Shown here one piece after another: positions 16,888-25,670 of a DNA stretch of 64,000 nt (the stretch's first letter is position 1; the number at the start of each line of letters is the position of its first letter). The stretch lies in the NCBI GenBank assembly GCA_036273855.1, contig DASUGU010000007.1:22309-86308 (forward strand). Direction: 5' to 3'. The notes under the pieces were generated by a model. It ran no database searches and had not been told where the DNA came from. It saw only the letters and a list, made by a program, of their open reading frames with translations. This stretch comes from DATEPR01 sp036273855. Its GTDB lineage: Bacteria; Actinomycetota; Actinomycetes; Mycobacteriales; Pseudonocardiaceae. A program made the translations under genes and the position numbers.

Positions 16888-18654
16888 CTACCGCTTCCCA
16901 ACCACCTTAGCCGCACCCAAGAACTCAGAATCCCCAGCCACATACCGAGTCCCCCGAAACGCACTGGCCCCAGCCGCGATCAAACAGGCAGCAATAGCGA
17001 ACGCAAAAGCCACATGCAACCCAGCATGAAACGGCCCGGAGATCAAATTAGGAAAGAACCCGGGCCCGGTCAACGCAGCCCGATCCGGCGCCGGCACCTG
17101 AGCCAGCACAGCATTACCCACCAGATGCTGAATCGGGTTGAAACCAAGAAACGCAGCGAACAACACCGAAACCGGTGGCGTAGCGGCAACCGCAGCCGCC
17201 ACAGCATGCGGAATGTGATGCGCGGTAAGACCAGCAAGCAACGTCTGCGGCAACACAGCCGACAACCCAGTGATCATCAACGTGAAGAAGATACCGATGG
17301 AGAACACCTGAGCCGAGTTCTGGAACGTAGCGTTCATCCCGCCACCAGCCCCACGATGCAACGGCGGCAGACTGTTCATCACAGCAGCCCGGTTAGGAGC
17401 CGCGAAACACCCCATAGCGAGCCCGTTGAGCAGCAGAATCCCAGCAAAAGCCGGATAGGAGAAGTCGATCGGCAACAGTTCGATCAACACGAACGTCGAA
17501 GCCGCCACCAACATCCCGGTGGTGGCGAACGGCCGAGCCCCGAACCGGTCGGACAGGTACCCGGAGATCGGCCCGGCCAGCAGGAACCCGGCGGTCAGCG
17601 GCAGCATGTGGATACCGGCCCACAACGGTGTCTGCTCAAAACTGTACCCGTGCAAGGGCAGCCATATCCCCTGCAACCAGATGATCAGCATGAACATCAG
17701 ACCGCCACGCCCCAACGCGGACAGGAACGTGGACAGCGTGCCGAACGTGAACGCTCTGATCTTGAACAGCGGCAGCCGGAACATCGGGTGCGCCACCCGG
17801 GTCTCGATCACCGCGAACGCGATCAGCAACGCCACTCCGGACCCGACGAAGCTGAGCACGGTCGGACTGGTCCATCCCATGACATGGTTGCGGTAGGGCT
17901 GGATGCCGTGGGTGATGCCGACCATCACCAGGATCATGCCGGCGGCGAAGGTGATGTTGCCCAGCCAGTCGATGGGCTCGCCGGTCCTGGTGCCCATGTC
18001 GCGCAGCTTGCGGAACGCCCAGATGGCGCCGAACAGGCCGCACGGCACGGAAATGAGGAACACCAACCGCCAGTTGATCGGCGCCAGCACACCGCCCAGC
18101 ACCAGGCCGATGAACGAACCGCTGATGCCGGCCACGTTGTTGATGCCCAGCGCCAGACCACGCTGCCGGGCCGGGAACGCGTCGGTGAGGATGGCTCCGG
18201 AGTTGCCCACCAGGAACGCGCCGCCGACGCCCTGCACGATGCGCCACACCAGCAGCCAGATCGCGCCGCCGTGGCCGATCATCCAGTCGACGGTGAGCGC
18301 GAGCGACGCGAACGTGTAGATGACGAAGCCGAGGTTGTACATCTTGACCCGGCCGAACATGTCCCCCAGCCGGCCGACGCTGACCACCAGGACGCTGCTG
18401 GTCACCAGGTAGCCGAGGATCAGCCAGAGCAGGTACGCACTGTTGCCCGGCTGCAACGGGTCGAGCTGGATGCCGCGGAAGATGTCCGGCATCGCGATCA
18501 GCATGATCGACGAATCGATCGTGGCGAGCAGGACGCCGACTGTGGTGTTGGTCAGTGCCACCCATTTGTATCCGTCGTCCTGGGTGCTCACCGCTGCCGC
18601 TGACTGCCCCTCACCGTCGACCCTCGTCACGCCGTCGTCCTCCCCGGCGGTCAC
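16888..18654 (-). CDS. MFS transporter, DHA2 (14-TM) type
   Basis: This 588-residue permease has about fourteen hydrophobic segments. It shows the DHA2 opening WVALTNTTVGVLLATIDSSI (residues ~30-50), motif A as GRLGDMFGRVKMYN and the antiporter motif C near GINNVAGISGSFIGLVLGG. Its start overlaps the stop of the acyl-CoA synthetase gene (ATGA), so both belong to one operon. That suggests uptake of the substrate or export of an intermediate of the CoA catabolic island. Codon usage in its 3' third is shifted (few A or C at third positions on the coding strand), next to repeat element C. Confidence 0.85.
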   Translation of the reverse strand: MTAGEDDGVTRVDGEGQSAAAVSTQDDGYKWVALTNTTVGVLLATIDSSIMLIAMPDIFRGIQLDPLQPGNSAYLLWLILGYLVTSSVLVVSVGRLGDMFGRVKMYNLGFVIYTFASLALTVDWMIGHGGAIWLLVWRIVQGVGGAFLVGNSGAILTDAFPARQRGLALGINNVAGISGSFIGLVLGGVLAPINWRLVFLISVPCGLFGAIWAFRKLRDMGTRTGEPIDWLGNITFAAGMILVMVGITHGIQPYRNHVMGWTSPTVLSFVGSGVALLIAFAVIETRVAHPMFRLPLFKIRAFTFGTLSTFLSALGRGGLMFMLIIWLQGIWLPLHGYSFEQTPLWAGIHMLPLTAGFLLAGPISGYLSDRFGARPFATTGMLVAASTFVLIELLPIDFSYPAFAGILLLNGLAMGCFAAPNRAAVMNSLPPLHRGAGGGMNATFQNSAQVFSIGIFFTLMITGLSAVLPQTLLAGLTAHHIPHAVAAAVAATPPVSVLFAAFLGFNPIQHLVGNAVLAQVPAPDRAALTGPGFFPNLISGPFHAGLHVAFAFAIAACLIAAGASAFRGTRYVAGDSEFLGAAKVVGKR

Positions 18655-20726
18655 CGCCAGGTGACCAGCGCATCCAACACCTCGACCTCGGCCCCGCGCA
18701 CCAGCAGCGGGTTCACCTCCAGCGATTCCAGCCGATCACCCAACGAGGCGGCAAGTCCGACGATTCGGGTGATCACGGCGGCCACCGCGGCCAGATCGGC
18801 CGGCTGGCCGCCGCGCGCGCCCCGCAGCACCGCCGCACCCCGCAGTTCCGCCAAAGCTGAGGTTACCTCCGCATCACTGACCGGCACCAGTCGCTGCGCT
18901 GTGTCCCGAAGCACCTCCACCCAGACACCACCCAGGCCGACGGCCATCACCAGCCCCCACACCGGGTCGCGGACCACACCCACCAGCAGCTCGATCCCGC
19001 CGGACCGCTGCGGCTGCACCAGCGCGGCGCCACCCTCGCCCAGCAGGGCCATGACCTCGGTGAACGCCTCGCGTACCGCGTCGTCGCCGACCAGGCCCAG
19101 CCGCACGCCGCCGATGTCGGACTTGTGCGCCAGGTCGTCGGCGGCGGCCTTGAGCACCACCGGGTAGCCGAACTCGCGGGCCGCCGCGACGGCCGCGTCG
19201 GCATCGGTGACCAGGTGGGCCGGCACGACCGGCACGCCGTGTTCGGCCAGGAATCCGGCCGCGCGGTGTTCGGCCCACGTGCCGCTGGGCCGGTCCCGCA
19301 GCTGCACCGGCACCGGCTCGGGCGGCGGTTCGTCGGTGCGGTGTTCCGCCCAGCGGACCGCGGCGCCGATGGCGGTCATGCCGTGTTCGATGCCGCCCAT
19401 CACGTACGGGTAGCCGGCGTCCCGCTGGACGGTCCGGCCGAACTCGCTGATGTCGGTCAGCACGTTGCTCACCACGACCACCGGCCGGGGCGAGTGCTCG
19501 ATGATCGTGGCGGCCGCGCGGAAGTAGGCGAGCGACTCGGCGGGCTGCGGCGGCTCGTAGCGGGGCAGGTCGGACAGCAGCATGACCTCGTCGATGCCGG
19601 GGTCGTCGGCGACCACCCGTAGTGCCCTGGGCAGCAGCGTCCGGTCCACCACGACGTAACCGGTGACGTCCAGCGGGTTCTGCACGGTGGCGAAGTCGGG
19701 CAGGATCCCGGCCAGCGCGGCCACCGTCCGCGGCGCGAACTCGGGCAGCACCAGGCCCTCCTGCTCGGCCCGGTCGGCGATGATCTCCGACGCGCCACCG
19801 GAGGGCGTGACGACGCCGACCCGCCTGCCCGGCAGCCGGGGCGCGGTGGCCAGCAGGCCGGAGGTGATCACCAGGTCCTCCAGCGACCGCACCCGGATCA
19901 CGCCGAGTTGCCGGAAGGCCGCGTCCACCACGGCGTCGTCGCCCACCAGGGCACCGGTGTGCGCGCGGGCGGTGCGCGAGGCGAGCTGGCTGGCGCCGAT
20001 CTTGAGCGCCACTACGGGTTTGCCGGCGGCAGCGGCCCGGCGGGCGACGCGGGCGAACTCGTCCGGCCGCCGTATCGACTCCAGGAACAGCGCGATGACC
20101 TGGGTGTCCGGCGAGTCGACCAGGTAGTCCATCACGTCGGTGACCGACACCATGGCCTCGTTGCCCATCGAGGTGAGCAGGCTGACGCCGACGTTGCGGG
20201 CCTGGGCGAAGGACAGGATCGAGCTGGCCAGCGCCCCGCTCTGCAGCACGACGCCGACCGAGCCGCGCACCAGCGACACGACGGGCAGCCCGTAGGGCGT
20301 GATGCCGGCGGCCGCGTTGATGTACCCGTTGCCGTTGGGGCCGAGCACGGTGAGACCGTTGTCCAGCGCGAAGTCCACCACGGCCCGCTCCAGCGTGCCG
20401 CCGTCCACGCCGGTCTCGGCGAATCCCGCGGTGAGCACGACGTAGTTGCGGATGCCCAGCAGCGCGCCCTCGCGCATCACCGGCAGCACGGCCGCGGTCG
20501 GCACCATCACGTAGGCGAGGTCGATCGGCTGGCCGATCTCGGAGAGGCTGCGGTAGGCGCGCTGCCCGTGCACCACCTCGGTGCGCGGGTTCACCAGGTG
20601 TACGGCACCGGGGAACCGGTGGTTGCGCAGGTTGTCGAAGGTGTTTTTCGACCAACCCGAGTTGTCGGTTGCGCCGACGAGTGCGATCGAGGTCGGATGG
20701 AACAGCGTGCGCATGCCCAGGGTCAT
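18651..20726 (-). CDS. Acyl-CoA synthetase (NDP-forming), full-length
   Basis: This 691-residue enzyme has the ADP-forming acyl-CoA synthetase order. A CoA-binding Rossmann domain (residues ~5-130, starting FHPTSIALVGATDNSGWSK) is followed by a ligase domain with the phospho-His in ARAHTGALVGDD (~265) and an ATP-grasp domain (~470-691, with YPVVLKAAADDLAHKSDIGG). It would activate a carboxylic acid to its CoA ester at the entry of the pathway. A second in-frame ATG lies four codons inside. It diverges from the tetR operon across a CTAGA-N7-TCTAG operator and is coupled to the downstream MFS gene. Confidence 0.88.
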   Translation of the reverse strand: MTLGMRTLFHPTSIALVGATDNSGWSKNTFDNLRNHRFPGAVHLVNPRTEVVHGQRAYRSLSEIGQPIDLAYVMVPTAAVLPVMREGALLGIRNYVVLTAGFAETGVDGGTLERAVVDFALDNGLTVLGPNGNGYINAAAGITPYGLPVVSLVRGSVGVVLQSGALASSILSFAQARNVGVSLLTSMGNEAMVSVTDVMDYLVDSPDTQVIALFLESIRRPDEFARVARRAAAAGKPVVALKIGASQLASRTARAHTGALVGDDAVVDAAFRQLGVIRVRSLEDLVITSGLLATAPRLPGRRVGVVTPSGGASEIIADRAEQEGLVLPEFAPRTVAALAGILPDFATVQNPLDVTGYVVVDRTLLPRALRVVADDPGIDEVMLLSDLPRYEPPQPAESLAYFRAAATIIEHSPRPVVVVSNVLTDISEFGRTVQRDAGYPYVMGGIEHGMTAIGAAVRWAEHRTDEPPPEPVPVQLRDRPSGTWAEHRAAGFLAEHGVPVVPAHLVTDADAAVAAAREFGYPVVLKAAADDLAHKSDIGGVRLGLVGDDAVREAFTEVMALLGEGGAALVQPQRSGGIELLVGVVRDPVWGLVMAVGLGGVWVEVLRDTAQRLVPVSDAEVTSALAELRGAAVLRGARGGQPADLAAVAAVITRIVGLAASLGDRLESLEVNPLLVRGAEVEVLDALVTWR

Positions 20727-20739
20727 GTTTCCGCCATTT

Positions 20740-20756
20740 CTAGAACCTCGCTCTAG
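20740..20756. promoter_or_regulatory. Operator CTAGA-N7-TCTAG in the acs/tetR divergent promoter
   Basis: CTAGA (20740-20744) and TCTAG (20752-20756) repeat the half-sites and seven-base spacing found at 13614-13630. The right half-site runs into TAGTAT, a plausible -10 box for the plus-strand tetR transcript, so bound repressor would block it. This is good evidence for autoregulation and a shared regulon. Confidence 0.65.
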
Positions 20757-20837
20757 TATAGTGATCAGCCTGCGCTCCGGTGGCCAGCGGTGTCAATAGG
20801 TCGGACGAGTGCGGGAGATCGACAGGGAGGCCCCGTG

Positions 20838-21464
20838 ATGGCGCGCAGGACGGACGGGTCGGGCGGCAACGCCTGGCAGTGGAGTCGCACCGCCGGCACC
20901 CGCAGGGCCATGCTGGACGCGGCCCGCGAGGTGTTCGGCCAGCAGGGTTTCGCCGAGGCGAGCGTCGCGGCCGTGGTGGAGCGCGCGGGTTCCAGCGTGG
21001 GCAGCCTGTACCACCACTTCGGCGGCAAGACCGAACTGTTCCTGGCACTGTGGGAGGACCACCAGGCCAGGCACGAGGAGAACGCGTCCGCCGCGGTGGC
21101 CAAGGCCCGCGCCGACGGCGAACACGATCCGCTGAACCTGCTGATCGTCGGCGCCCGTGCGTTCCTGGAAGGATCGTGGCAGCGGCGGGATCTGGTGCGG
21201 CTGTTCATGGACGGCGACGGACCGCCCGGTTTCGAACTCGTCCGCCGCACCCGCAACCGGGAATGGCTGCGGCAGAACGCCGTCCTGCTGGGCGCGGGCT
21301 CCGATCCGGTGGACCGCCTGACCGTCGCCGTGCTCACCTCGATCATCGGCGAGGCAGGCCGGGAGATCGCCACGTGCGCCGCCAAACGGGAGGCCGCCAC
21401 CATCACCGAGTCGGCCATCCAGATGATCCGCAGGCTGGACCCGCTGAACCAGGAGGGCGAGTGA
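20838..21464 (+). CDS. TetR/AcrR-family regulator
   Basis: The 208-residue protein has an N-terminal TetR helix-turn-helix (residues ~18-65: REVFGQQGFAEASVAAVVERAGSS, SLYHHFGGKTELF) and an alpha-helical ligand domain. ATG 20838 lies seven bases after GGAGG. It is the first gene of a plus-strand operon with a thioesterase, an enoyl-CoA hydratase, an ACAD and an acyl-CoA synthetase. The stop overlaps the next start (GTGA). Position and the paired operators suggest it represses the island until an acyl-CoA intermediate binds. That ligand is inference from KstR/FadR-type relatives. Confidence 0.88.
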   Translation: MARRTDGSGGNAWQWSRTAGTRRAMLDAAREVFGQQGFAEASVAAVVERAGSSVGSLYHHFGGKTELFLALWEDHQARHEENASAAVAKARADGEHDPLNLLIVGARAFLEGSWQRRDLVRLFMDGDGPPGFELVRRTRNREWLRQNAVLLGAGSDPVDRLTVAVLTSIIGEAGREIATCAAKREAATITESAIQMIRRLDPLNQEGE

Positions 21465-22306
21465 ACGACTCTCCGGACGTGATCAGCGAACCGTACTTCA
21501 CGGTCGCCGACGGGGAGTTCGTCCCGGCACCGCACGCCAGAAGCTGGTGGGCGGCCACGATGCTGCACGGCAGGCTGCTGGGTGGCCTGCTGGCCCGCGC
21601 GGTGGAACTGGCGCACGGCACCGACGAACTGCACGTGAGCCGGCTGACCGTGGACCTGTTCCGCAACGCGCCGTTCGCGCCCGCGCGGGTGGACACCGTC
21701 CGGGTGCGCGACGGCAGGCGGATCCGGGTGGCCGAGGCGATCGCCGAGGTCGGCGGGGAACCGGTGGCGAAGGCCAGCGCTGTGCTGCTGCGGCTGGGTG
21801 AACAGCCGCCCGGCCGGGTGCCGGCGACACCGGCGTGGGACGCGCCGCCACCGGAGGACATGCCGCCGCCCCGGCACTCCCGCTACCCGACGCGGGCCTG
21901 GCGGTTCACCGAGGACAACGAGCAGATCCGGCACTGGGCGGCGCGCGGCAGGCGGCGGATCTGGCTGCGCGAGACCTGTGCGCTGGTGGCGGGTGAACCG
22001 ATCTCGCCGCTGGTGCGGGCCGCGCTGGCGGCCGACTCGGCCAGCCCGCTGGCCCACGCGGCCGACACCGGCCTGGAGTTCATCAACGCCGACTACACGC
22101 TCTACCTGGGCAGGCTCCCGGTCGGCGACACGATCGGCCTGGAATCCGGCGGGCACACCAGCGACCGCGGCCTCGCCGTCGGCCACTGCACCATGCACGA
22201 CCTCACCGGCCCGGTCGGCTACTGCATGACGGCCGCCGTGGCCAATCCGGGTGTGCGGCCGCCACGGCGCCGGCACACCGAAACCGACCCGGCCACCCGG
22301 CCCTGA
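21461..22306 (+). CDS. Acyl-CoA thioesterase-like protein (TesB type, double hotdog)
   Basis: This 281-residue protein appears to contain two hotdog domains. The first (residues ~10-110) has MLHGRLLGGLLARAVE and LHVSRLTVDLFRNAP. The second (~150-270) has FINADYTLYLGRLPVGDTIGLES and GLAVGHCTMHD, typical of the TesB/FadM-like thioesterase-domain group found beside actinobacterial beta-oxidation genes. It could hydrolyse dead-end CoA esters and free CoA. GTG 21461 overlaps the tetR stop. The C-terminal ~20 residues are Arg/Pro-rich and not conserved. Confidence 0.75.
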   Translation: MNDSPDVISEPYFTVADGEFVPAPHARSWWAATMLHGRLLGGLLARAVELAHGTDELHVSRLTVDLFRNAPFAPARVDTVRVRDGRRIRVAEAIAEVGGEPVAKASAVLLRLGEQPPGRVPATPAWDAPPPEDMPPPRHSRYPTRAWRFTEDNEQIRHWAARGRRRIWLRETCALVAGEPISPLVRAALAADSASPLAHAADTGLEFINADYTLYLGRLPVGDTIGLESGGHTSDRGLAVGHCTMHDLTGPVGYCMTAAVANPGVRPPRRRHTETDPATRP

Positions 22307-22320
22307 CCGGAGGGACACGC

Positions 22321-23106
22321 ATGCCCGACCTGGAGTTCTCGGTGGCCGACGGCATCGGCACCATCCTGCTGAACCGGCCGCACCGCAAGAACGCCTTCAC
22401 CATGCCGATGATCGACGAGTGGGCCGACGTGCTGCGCCGGGTGCGCACCGACCCCGACGTGCGCGTCGTGGTGCTGACCGGTGCCGGCGACGCCTTCTGC
22501 TCCGGAGTGGACCTGGGGTCCTATCGGGACGGTGGTGAGCAGACGCCGTTGGACCGCAAGGAGAACCTGCGGGAGCGGATCCACCGGGTGCCACTGGCGC
22601 TGGAGGACCTGGACAAGCCCGTGATCGCGGCCGTGAACGGGGTCGCGGTGGGCGCCGGCATGGACATGGCGCTGATGTGCGACATGCGGGTGATGGCCAG
22701 GTCGGCCCGGCTGTCCGAGGGATACATCCGGGTCGGCCTGGTCCCCGGCGACGGCGGCTGCTACTACCTGCCGAGGCTGGTCGGCACGGCGAAGGCGTTG
22801 GAACTACTGCTCACCGGCGACTTCGTGGACGGCGAGGAGGCCGCCCGGTTGGGCATCGCCAATCACGTGGTGGACGACGACGAGCTGATGCCGTTCGTCA
22901 CCCGACTGGCCCGCAAGCTGGCCGACGCTCCCCCGGTGGCGGTGCGGATGATCAAGCGGGCGGTGTACCAGTCGGCGCGGTCGGACCTGCGGACCGCGCT
23001 CGACCTGATCTCGTCGCACATGGCCGTCGTGACGTCCACACAGGACTCGGCCGAGGCGTACTCGGCGTTCCGGGAGAAGCGGCCGGGCAACTACATCGGC
23101 CACTGA
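22321..23106 (+). CDS. Enoyl-CoA hydratase/isomerase family protein
   Basis: A crotonase-fold protein of 261 residues. The oxyanion-hole segments are CSGVDLG (~60) and AVNGVAVGAGMDMAL (~105). SARLSEGYIRVGLVPGDGGCYYLPRLVG supplies the usual acidic and Gly residues near the active site. ATG 22321 is preceded by GGAGGGACACGC. It would hydrate or isomerise the 2-enoyl-CoA produced by the dehydrogenases. The substrate is not identifiable. Confidence 0.88.
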   Translation: MPDLEFSVADGIGTILLNRPHRKNAFTMPMIDEWADVLRRVRTDPDVRVVVLTGAGDAFCSGVDLGSYRDGGEQTPLDRKENLRERIHRVPLALEDLDKPVIAAVNGVAVGAGMDMALMCDMRVMARSARLSEGYIRVGLVPGDGGCYYLPRLVGTAKALELLLTGDFVDGEEAARLGIANHVVDDDELMPFVTRLARKLADAPPVAVRMIKRAVYQSARSDLRTALDLISSHMAVVTSTQDSAEAYSAFREKRPGNYIGH

Positions 23107-23122
23107 ACGACAGGAGACTGCT

Positions 23123-24304
23123 GTGCCGTTCCAGGGGTTCGACCTGCCCGACGAGCTGCGACTGCTGTCCGACACGGTGGCCGAGTTCGTCCGCGACGAG
23201 ATCCGCCCGGCGGAGTCGCGGGTGCCCGGCGACGCCCGCGACCTGCCCGAGGACGTGCTGCACGCACTGCAACAGAAGGCCCGCGACGCCGGATTCTGGT
23301 GCCTGGAGGCGCCGACGGAGTTCGGCGGTGGCGGGTTGAGCGTGTTCGAGGGCATCGTGCTCACCGAGCAGATGGCCAAGCACCGCTACAGTTTCCCACG
23401 CCCGGGTGCCGGCGTGTTCGGCGTCGAACCGCCCGTCGTGCTGTACCGGGGCAGCGAACGGCAGATCGAACGCTACGTGCGGCCCACGATCGAACACGCG
23501 TGGTCGGCGTTCACCGCGATCAGCGAGCCCACCGGCGGTTCCGACCCGGCCCGCGCCATCCGCACCACGGCGACCAGGGACGGCGACAGCTACCGGATCA
23601 ACGGCCACAAGCTGTGGACCACCGGCGCCGACGACTCCCGCTACGGCATCGTCTACGCCCGCACCGACAGCACGGCGGGCCGGCGCGGCATCAGCGCGTT
23701 CATCATGGATGCCGGCACGCCGGGCATGTCGGTGACCAGCGTGCCGGTGCTGCGCGACCACTGGACCACCGAGGTGATGTTCGACGACTGCGTCGTGCCG
23801 GCCGAGAACCTGGTCGGCGCGGAGGGCGACGGTTTCGCGCTGGCGCAGGAATGGTTGGTGCGCGGCCGGTTGCGGTATGCCGCGCAGGCGATCGGCGTCG
23901 CGGACGAGGCCGTGCGGATGGCGACCGAGTGGGCGTCGTCGCGGGAGACGTTCGGCGCGCTGCTGGCCACCCGGCAGGCGGTGCAGTTCGCCATCGCCGA
24001 CGCGGCCGTGAAGATCGCCGCCGCCCGCCACCTGACCTGGGAGGCGGCCTGGGACGCCGACCAGGGCAGGGACGCGCGCACCAAGGCGTCGATGGCGAAG
24101 CTGTACGGCACCGAGGTCGGCTTCGAGGTGGTCGACGCCATGATGCAGATCCTCGGCGGCATGGGCATGACCAAGGATCTGCCGCTGGAGCACTGGTTCC
24201 GCGGCCTGCGGGTGGCCAGGATCGTGGAGGGGCCCAGCGAGATCCACCGGTTCGTCATCGCCCGCGACCTGCTGGGCGGCGCCGCGCTGGGTCGTGGCCG
24301 GTGA
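23123..24304 (+). CDS. Acyl-CoA dehydrogenase
   Basis: This 393-residue ACAD has all the usual motifs: AFTAISEPTGGSDPARA, INGHKLWTTGA, and RESWASSRETFG-like SSRETFGALLATRQAVQF in the C-domain. The C-terminal active-site stretch EGPSEIHRFVIARDLLG keeps the acidic residue lost in the protein encoded at 12384. GTG 23123 has AGGAG six bases upstream. The stop overlaps the GTG of the next gene. It probably acts as a homotetramer, unlike the paired dehydrogenases at 11.3-13.6 kb. Confidence 0.9.
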   Translation: MPFQGFDLPDELRLLSDTVAEFVRDEIRPAESRVPGDARDLPEDVLHALQQKARDAGFWCLEAPTEFGGGGLSVFEGIVLTEQMAKHRYSFPRPGAGVFGVEPPVVLYRGSERQIERYVRPTIEHAWSAFTAISEPTGGSDPARAIRTTATRDGDSYRINGHKLWTTGADDSRYGIVYARTDSTAGRRGISAFIMDAGTPGMSVTSVPVLRDHWTTEVMFDDCVVPAENLVGAEGDGFALAQEWLVRGRLRYAAQAIGVADEAVRMATEWASSRETFGALLATRQAVQFAIADAAVKIAAARHLTWEAAWDADQGRDARTKASMAKLYGTEVGFEVVDAMMQILGGMGMTKDLPLEHWFRGLRVARIVEGPSEIHRFVIARDLLGGAALGRGR

Positions 24305-25662
24305 TCGACTTCTCGCGGTTGCTGCGGCCCGGGTCGGTGGCGGTGATCGGCGCGTCCGCCAACGCGGACGTCATCAGCGGTGTGCCGCAACGGATCCTGG
24401 CCCAGCACAAGTACGGCGGCGCGGTGTACCCGGTGAATCCCCGGTACGCGGAGATCGACGGGCTGCGGTGCTGGCCGGACATCGGATCGGTGCCCGAGCG
24501 GGTGGACGTGGCCGTGGTGGTGGTCAACGCGTCGCGGGTGGCGGCCGTCGTGGCCGAGTGCGGCGCGGCCGGCGTGCGGTTCGCCGTGGTGATCAGTTCC
24601 GGGTTCGCCGAGCAGTTCGACGGTGCGGCCCGGCAGGACGCGCTGCGGGCCGCGTGCGCCGCGTACCCGGAGATGCGGGTGATCGGGCCCAACGCCGAGG
24701 GCCTGATGAACGTGGTGGACTGCGTGCCGCTGGGGTTCAGCCCGACCATCAACTACCGGCGTGGCCTGCGCAGGCTGATCGCCGGCGACGTCGCCGTGCT
24801 GTCGCAGAGCGGTGGCCTGGGGTTCGCGCTGTTCAACGACGGCATGAGCCGGGGACTCGGGTTCAGCCACGTGATCAGCACCGGCAACGAGCTGGACGTG
24901 GACGTCGCGGATCTCGCCGAATACCTGCTGCACGACCCGGCGACGCGGGTGATTCTGGTGTTCTGCGAGGGCATCGACCGGCCGGAGCGGCTGGCCGCCC
25001 TGGGCGAGGCCGCGGTGGCCGTCGGCAAGCGGATCGTGATGGCCAAGGTGGGTGTGTCGGCGGCGGGCAGCCGGGCGGCATTGGCGCACACCGCGCACGC
25101 CACCGGCGACGAGGCCGCCTACGCCCGACTGGTCGAGCACGGCGTGCTGCGCGCCGGCGACCAGGAGGAGATGGTGGACATCGCGATGGCGCTGTCCAGG
25201 ACCCGCCCGCCTGCCGGTCGGCGGGTCGGCATCGTCACCACGTCCGGCGGGGCCGGCACGTGGCTGGCCGACGACGTTGTCGCGGCCGGCTTGGACCTGC
25301 CGGTGCTCAGCCCGGGGTTGCAGGCCCGATTACGGGAACTGATCCCGGCGTACGGCAGCCCGGCCAACCCGGTCGACGCGACGGCCCAGGTGCTCGGGCG
25401 CGGTGGGGTGGCGCCGGTGTTGCGGATGGTCGCGGAGAGCGGCGAGGTGGACGCGCTGGTGCAGATCGCCACACTGGCCGACAAGCAACAGCTCGAACGC
25501 GAACGCGCGCCGTTGGCCGAACTCGCGGCGGCCGTCCCGCTGGTCGTCTACAGCTACACGCGGCCCGCCCAGGAGAGCACGGACCTGTTGGCCGAGTTGG
25601 GCATCGCCTGGTTCACCAGCGGACGCCGGACAGCGGCGGCACTCGCCGCACTCATGGCATAG
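24301..25662 (+). CDS. Acyl-CoA synthetase-like protein (NDP-forming) lacking the ATP-grasp domain
   Basis: This 453-residue protein holds only the CoA-binding domain (VIDFSRLLRPGSVAVIGASANADV, residues 1-130) and the two ligase subdomains. The latter include the phospho-His in LAHTAHATGDEAAY (~265). The ATP-grasp part present in the 691-residue paralogue at 18651 is absent, and the reading frame ends normally. It therefore needs a separate ATP-grasp subunit or has another CoA-transfer role. GTG 24301 is coupled to the ACAD stop. Confidence 0.82.
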   Translation: MIDFSRLLRPGSVAVIGASANADVISGVPQRILAQHKYGGAVYPVNPRYAEIDGLRCWPDIGSVPERVDVAVVVVNASRVAAVVAECGAAGVRFAVVISSGFAEQFDGAARQDALRAACAAYPEMRVIGPNAEGLMNVVDCVPLGFSPTINYRRGLRRLIAGDVAVLSQSGGLGFALFNDGMSRGLGFSHVISTGNELDVDVADLAEYLLHDPATRVILVFCEGIDRPERLAALGEAAVAVGKRIVMAKVGVSAAGSRAALAHTAHATGDEAAYARLVEHGVLRAGDQEEMVDIAMALSRTRPPAGRRVGIVTTSGGAGTWLADDVVAAGLDLPVLSPGLQARLRELIPAYGSPANPVDATAQVLGRGGVAPVLRMVAESGEVDALVQIATLADKQQLERERAPLAELAAAVPLVVYSYTRPAQESTDLLAELGIAWFTSGRRTAAALAALMA

Positions 25663-25670
25663 TCAGCCGC

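Noticed and set aside
16425..17029. Frames covering the element C region on the plus strand
   Set aside because: They read through the repeat module and the antisense of the MFS gene; no protein-like features.
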